Of a stretch of DNA of 64,000 bases, positions 58,005 through 64,000 are shown piece by piece. Numbering within the stretch: position 1 is the stretch's first letter; every line of letters starts with the position of its first letter. This DNA comes from Dugong dugon (lineage: Eukaryota > Chordata > Mammalia > Sirenia > Dugongidae): NCBI GenBank assembly GCA_030035585.1, contig CM057463.1, positions 135,378,736-135,442,735 of the forward strand, in the 5' to 3' direction. A program made the translations under genes and the position numbers. The notes under the pieces are model-generated. The model was not told the origin of the DNA. It did not search any database and worked only from the letters and a program-made list of their open reading frames with translations.

Positions 58005-58213
58005 ACAAAACCAGCTGGAAGTGAGTCAACTCCAACTCATGGAAACCCTATGTGTGTGAGAGTAGAACTGTTCTCGATAGGGGTTTCAATGGCTGATTTT
58101 TCAGAAGTAGATCACCAAACATTTCTTAGGGAAGCCTCTGCTTGGACTCAAACTTTTAAGCTTTCAGTTAGCAGCTGAGAGTGCTAACCATTTGCACTAC
58201 CCAAGAACTCTGA
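58005..58213 (-). mobile_element. AfroSINE, long variant
   Basis: Contains 'gagtcaactccaactcatgg' and then the variant body 'caatggctgatttttcagaa' with 'gtagatcaccaaacatttct', ending in the antisense tRNA-like head 'gcagctgagagtgctaacca'. The body differs from the short AfroSINEs at 1281 and 34745, so a distinct subfamily. The open frame across it is incidental. Confidence 0.82.
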
Positions 58214-59489
58214 CTCATACAAAGGCATATTCAAATTGATATATCTAAAGTTGAATGTTTGATTCCAATCCCTAAGCCTGCTGAGTGTCCCATCCTCATT
58301 TCCTCCCTACCTCATTAATATCTCTGCCAGCATCATAGTGGCCAAGTCAGAAATCTTATCGTTATTGTTGATTTTTCTGTTTCTCTCAATCCATACTTGT
58401 TTTTACCTCTAAAATGTATTTCAGATTTTGACCATAGTTCTCCATTTCCTATGAGACCTCATGAGCACCAGCCACAAAATTTCAGCTGAAATGGTCTCCT
58501 AACTATACTTTGTTCTTTTCTTCCTAAATTCGAGATCTCCATATAGTAATCAACCACGTATTAAAAACTAAGTGTAATCACAAAATTGTCCACTAAAACC
58601 TTTCAGAGACTACGTGTTATTGACCCTAATTATGTACTTTTCATGACTCCTAATGACCTGCACGAACTCATTTCTTGCTATGTCCACCTCTACCCACTTA
58701 TTTCTTCTGATTGCAAACATACCATGCTCTTTCTTACTTCAAACACTTAGCAAATATTGTTACTACTGATTTTGCCTTTCACATAATGTTTCATTTCCAA
58801 TTTTTCAAATCACAGCTTTGATCCTTCCTTCTAATAGAGAATTTTTTTGACATCCTCAGAAGTAGTAGGTCAATCTACCCGATATTTTTATATTGTTTTG
58901 TTTTTTCCAGCATTATTTGCTGTCTTCATAGTACTTAACAGAATTCATTAGCATTCAGTGTGTTAGTGTACTTGGTTATATAATCACTTTGCTACATCAC
59001 AGACTTTCTGAGCGATACCATCTGGAGTATTTTCTGTTTTAAACTAAAATGTTATACAGCCTCTGACAATTATTTTGCTTATGTGAAAATTTTGGCAGTA
59101 AAAAGATTAGTGAACTCTGATAAACCTATTTTCTTTATTTTCACTTAAACCAATAAGGAGAGTCACTCAAATATTATGACAGCGTCACCTAAAATTGATG
59201 TATTCTAAATTTAATTCAGATCACACAAATTATTTTAGTACTCTACTGGAACTCTCATTTAAATTATTTTGAACATTTTGCATTCCACTAACTAACCACT
59301 GCCATCATGGCCCTCCATTTTTTCTAAACTAATGAAGACGCTGAAAAAAATCAATGCAGTCCAAGATAATCTGATATAAATTTATATAATCTATCTCTTC
59401 TCAGTCTCAATATAGTCCACTTAGTTTTTTACAAGAAATACTTTTACAAAAATTAGATAACATTTTAAATTGATTCTTATAATGTTTGT
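58214..59489. other. No gene seen
   Basis: AT-rich, unique-looking sequence without open frames of note. Confidence 0.45.
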
Positions 59490-59990
59490 TTTTAGAGTCA
59501 GAGTAATACTGGCTTCATAAAATGTGTTGGAAAGTATTCAACTGTATTTCTTGGAAGAGTGTGAAGAATTGGTACTACTTTAAATGTTTGATAGCAGTCA
59601 CCATTGAAGCTATCTGGGCCTGGGCTTTTTTTTGCAGGACATTTCGATTATTAATTTAATAATTTTACTTGTTACAGGTCTAATAAGAGTTATTATTTCT
59701 TCTTAAGTCTATTTCAATAATTTGTGTCTTCCTAGGAATTTGTCCATTTCAACTAGGTTATCTGTTTGCCTTCAGATATTCCTGGTATTCCTCATAATCT
59801 TTTTTTTTTCCTAAGATCAGTAGTAATATCACTTCATTCATTTCTAATTTTAGTAATTTGATTCTCTCTGCCTCCAGTCAATTTACTTTAAGACTTTTCA
59901 ATTTTGTTGATATTTTCAACAACATTGTCTTATTGTTTTTCTCTACTATTTTTCTCTGTCTCCTATACCCTTTATTCTACTTTTGTTTTC
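59490..59990 (-). mobile_element. Ancient L1 (L1M-type) ORF2 fragment
   Basis: On the plus strand 'taatactggcttcataaaat', 'gaagctatctgggcctgggc' and 'ggaatttgtccatttcaact' are antisense landmarks of the ORF2 region between the endonuclease and RT domains. The same landmarks appear, better conserved, at 7990-8240 and 47990-48240. Both ends are degraded and no TSD is visible. Confidence 0.8.
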
Positions 59991-62710
59991 TCTTTTTGAA
60001 TTCACCCCATAAGTTAAATTACCACCATCATCATCCTCATGTGCACACTCACACACAAACTTAAGTCTCCAGACGTTCTCTCTCTACGTGTTTACTCAGG
60101 TCTCTCCTCTCCATAAAATAATAAATAGATAAATTATTCCTTGGTCTATTCACTCCAATGAAATAATTTCAGTACTCCTTTTTAATAGGCCATTTGTTGA
60201 TTACAAACTCATTTAAGTTATAATCCAGCTCACTGACTCTATTACATTAAAAAAGAATAAACATAGTATATGTTGAACATATACCATGTGTGAAGCCCCA
60301 TGTTAGATTCTCTGAATGACACTGTGAAGAGAAAAATCCGATCTCTGCCATTAAGTTAACCATGAATGAGTCAGGCATATACACAGCATATTAACATTAA
60401 TATGAAAAAGGTGTTTTTAAAAATAAGAAAATAATTCATTCTAATTATACTAAGGAAGGCTTTCATAGAATATTAATGTAAGTTCTACTTTTGGTAGAAT
60501 GAAATGTTATTTCAAGAGGAAGGCACAGAGAAAATGGAATTCCTAACAGAGAGAATAGTTTTAGCAAAACTCAGTGGTTGAAGACATTCAGTGTTTTTAA
60601 TCTTTCAGACTCATGTATGTTATGTTCAATTTATTAGAGATGTTAAAAATTAAGAAAAATAATTTAGAAGCCTGCACATATCAAAAATGATTATAAATGC
60701 AGTAATCACAAACTGTCCAAAATCAAAATTCGATTTTCAGTATAAACTTAGTTGTCACATCAGGAGTAATTCACTAATTCACTAATACCAACAATGTCTA
60801 ATTATAATGCAATAATCATGTCTAGTTGAAGCAAAATCCATACTAATTGCTATATTTATTGAGTACTTAAAATACAAATGCCACTATAATTAGATGGTTA
60901 ATGCATTATAACATCATTGCAACATGTCTTTAGGTAATTCTTGTTAATCACAAATTACATATATGACAAAAAAAATGCTCAGGATAATGAAATAATTTTT
61001 CCCAGAACACATAGAACAGGTGAGTATCAGAAGTGAGATTCGTATACAATTTAGTGCTAATTGTCCCAATTAAGGATTTCTGATTTTTTTTTTTTTTTTT
61101 TTGGTAAAAGAATGCTTGCTGAACATTTTCTAAAGCCACTTTCATCTCTGAAGTTTTATTACTCTATATTATCCTAGACTTGACCATTTTCTAATTTATT
61201 CCAAATTATGTTGCTCTTCTATATAATATTGGGAAGAACATATTTAGTAGAAAATTTAAAATATATATTTTCCTACTAAGAACACCTGGTAAGAATGTAT
61301 AAACTTCCATCAAATCTCTTTTTGAAAATGCTAATAACAGATCTCCTGGTAAAAAAGTATTGGCACTTACTAACAAAAAGAAAAGTAGGGACCTTCATCT
61401 AGAAAATCCTGTAGTAGGTTATAACTAATCTATCTATGATGGTTAATGTAAATAAACCTGAAATGTATGTATTTATGAGGACATTGCTAAAATGGAGAAT
61501 GAAAGATTTACTGTGTAATTAATGAGATATAAAATGAAATTACTCCACTACCAAAATGTAATTTGCATGTTAAATCTGAAACCAGACATTGCCCTAATAA
61601 GAGAAAGGAAGTGACTTTTATGGGGAGCCATGTCCAACAGAATCAAATTTCCCCAATTAGAGACTGGTTCACCCCTGCCTTATCATGACTTGTTACTCTT
61701 GAACCATTAGTTCAAATGATAATGCATAAGATTTCATATAAATCAAATTTGACAATTTGACACAGTATGCCTTCATATATATAAATCAACCTTTTTCTTG
61801 AAAAAGCAGTGACATTATTATCTGCTACCTTTTGTAACTTTAATACAAAGAACTGCTAATGTAAATCAGCAATGAACACAGAAGAACACTTTTTCAAAAC
61901 CTTTTATTCACAAAACTTTACTGTCTTCTGTCTCTCTCTGTCACACATATGCTTGGAAACACATACACACATTTAATGCCCTTACATTGACTTTACATGA
62001 TTTGTTTCTCTTTGTCATATCATAGAGGCCAGTTCTTGTCTAGAAAGAAGATGAAATTTCAGTTATTTCGTTGGAGTAGCCTGAGGGAAATTCATTTCAA
62101 TTCATCTTTTTGAAATATTCTAGGCACAACAAAAACATTTTTTTTTCTACAGAGGTTCACTGTATTATCCAGCATTTTTTAATAAGCCAAAAAATACTGC
62201 AATATATTTCCCAGAAATTTGCATTGTATTGCAAGTTCTTTATTTTATTTAAGAGCAAATAAAGGCAGATCATTTTTTCCCTACCACTTGACAGAATTGT
62301 AATGAGAAATCTCAAATAGTCATATTTTATCATTAAGTGGCATAAGTTTGATGGCTTCTGCAGATGTCGAAAATCAGTCCCGTTATTTTATACTCAAATT
62401 TGCAGTCAAAGATACCTATTGTTATCACATCTTGAAATGCTCAAGAGCTACTACATGTAGTTCTTAAGGTTATGCCATGGAAAGTTTAAACATATTTAAT
62501 TAGCCAAATCAATTAAAAAATAGTATTATACAATGAAAACACCTCTGACAATTTGTATCTCATTTTAGAGTCAGGAGCACAAACACAAAAACATAATACA
62601 TGTGCTCCCTTAGTACTCTTCTTGCCCTTGAACATTTATGCAAATATTTGTAAGTTATCACATGTACATATGTATAAAATTTATATATTAGAGCATATTA
62701 TATATTTATA

Positions 62711-62745
62711 TACGTGTGTGTGTATGTGTCTGTGTGCATGTGTAC
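62711..62745. repeat. (TG)n-like simple repeat
   Basis: Alternating 'gtgtgtgtgtatgtg' with interruptions, after an AT-rich 'tatatatttatata' run. Confidence 0.75.
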
Positions 62746-63251
62746 CTAGGTTGAGAGAGAAAATTATTTAATGTGTAAGCTAAGAACTCTGAATATTGCC
62801 AGGATGAATGCAGTGGGGGAATTTCTTTAGGTTGGACTTAGAATAGTACTTGATTTGTTGCATGTTTTGGAAAATGCAAGTTATTTTCTCTAACAGTTTT
62901 GCCACATTGTAGCTCTGTCAATAAAAGAACGTTTTTAATGACAGTAGTTTTTTGTCTAAATCAGTTTATACTTTTGTTATCTCTGGGTAAAGCTGGAAAT
63001 TATAAGCTTATGTAAATTAAAAACAACTTTTTTTTTCATTTTTCTTCTGACAAAGACAAAAGGTATCCATAATAAATTTGCATAATAAAAAAGAGGAAAA
63101 TAATTTTATTTTCTAGACTTAAAAGAACAGAAAATATATATAAAATTACAAAGGTAGTTAATTTTAATCTAAATTTTTACTATGAAATTTCTTCATTTCT
63201 TATTTCCTCTAGGAAATAAGGAAACTGAAACATATTTAAAGGATAGTATAC

Positions 63252-63281
63252 AAGTCGGAATCGACTTGGTGACAACAGATT
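63252..63281 (+). mobile_element. Very short AfroSINE/RTE 3'-end scrap
   Basis: 'aagtcggaatcgacttggtg' plus 'acaac' matches the shared AfroSINE/RTE 3' region. Only about 25-30 bases remain, so the assignment is tentative. Confidence 0.4.
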
Positions 63282-64000
63282 TATATCACATGTCTTGAAG
63301 GAAGTAGAATCATATTTTTAATTGATATACAACATATATAGAAGGTCAAATTAGAGGTTTTAGGAGGAACTGTTTTAGAACTTTCTTAAGATTTTTGAAG
63401 ATGATCCCATTAGCTATTCTGGTAATGTAGTTTTTAGTTGTTGTTTGTTTTGTCTTGCTTTTTAATGAATAGATCTTGGGGACAGGAGTACTCTAACATA
63501 TAACTCTACCTTAAAAAAATAATAATAAAGCCAGTGTTTATCAATACTACAAGAGCTGGCAACCATCTGGCTATAATTAATTCATTTATTTAGGCCCAGA
63601 GAGTAGGTTTCCATCTGTGTCTCCATTGATCTCATATAAAACTTTCTGACTTTGAAGCAAAATCTGCATGATATTTTTCAGAGGAGAAAGCAAGAGAAAC
63701 TAGAGGGGGTTTGATTCAGTCATTATAACTGAAATAGAACCAGGGCAGAGAATATAAAAGATTAAGTGTAAGAAACACATAGGAAAAAAGCTTCTGGATT
63801 TACATATGCTATCTCAATATTTTTTCCTCACTCTATATTAGCATTTCTCTCTTTATTAGTAGAATCAGGAAAAATTTGATTGTTTATGACAAAAGATATT
63901 ACAGTGTATTTTTCCAGTGTGTTTTGGAAGAGAATACTTATGACAAATATTGAATAAAGCACTGGTGGAAGCATGGATCCATTTCTTTCCTTACATTTTA

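Larger units (their letters stand above)
59991..64000. other. No gene seen; AT-rich DNA with minor simple repeats
   Basis: No coding or RNA gene features. A T-run at 61085-61102, a (TG)n-like tract at 62711-62745 and a 30-base SINE-like scrap at 63252-63281 are the only landmarks. Confidence 0.45.

Noticed and set aside
1-64000. CRISPR arrays, operons, riboswitches, phage or other prokaryotic systems
   Set aside because: The window is mammalian repeat-rich DNA. No short direct repeats with regular unique spacers and no closely packed genes were seen.

Overview
This is mammalian, AT-rich, gene-poor DNA built almost entirely from retrotransposons. I find no host protein-coding gene, exon, tRNA, rRNA or CRISPR array. 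The repeats point to an afrotherian, most likely an elephant: many tRNA-derived AfroSINE copies (the 'gactcatagcgaccctat' type), RTE/BovB-class LINEs ending in (aac)n, and L1s with the matching 3'UTRs. The species call is recognition from memory, not a database match. The longer open frames are decayed L1 ORF1/ORF2, RTE endonuclease/reverse transcriptase, or their antisense shadows.

Layout. 1-4725: unique-looking DNA with one SINE. 4742-12361: full-length L1 (copy 1, minus strand) with a target-site duplication (TSD) and heavily mutated ORFs. 12.4-17.0 kb: possible ancient LTR-type repeat, a SINE inside a SINE, a mariner remnant with a D34D spacing, and an ancient L1 3' end. 17041-19760: 5'-truncated L1 of the copy 1 lineage. 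21.0-21.5 kb: possible solo LTR. 21687 to about 27740: a three-level nest, old L1 3'UTR > RTE 3' end > L1 copy 2, which has lost nearly all of ORF2. 29.4-30.0 kb: RTE 3' fragment. 33.06-37.04 kb: a composite RTE locus with an L1-tail insertion, a SINE insertion and a 5' inversion. 42.3-42.9 kb: RTE 3' fragment. 43801-52696: the youngest-looking L1 (copy 3), with a perfect 14-bp TSD, GC-rich tandem units in its 5'UTR and a probable 3' transduction. 54.58-57.07 kb: long 5'-truncated RTE. 57-64 kb: a SINE, an old L1 fragment and otherwise unique AT-rich DNA.

How the parts work together. L1 supplied its own reverse transcriptase and left A-tails and TSDs. The RTE elements carry the same 3' terminus as the AfroSINEs, which fits RTE mobilising the SINEs. 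The nesting gives a relative clock: old L1 3'UTR, then RTE, then the later L1s.

The most informative objects are the probable 3' transduction on L1 copy 3, the twin-priming-like RTE, the ORF2-deleted L1, and the repeated modules in the L1 5' and 3' UTRs. I see no new gene system.
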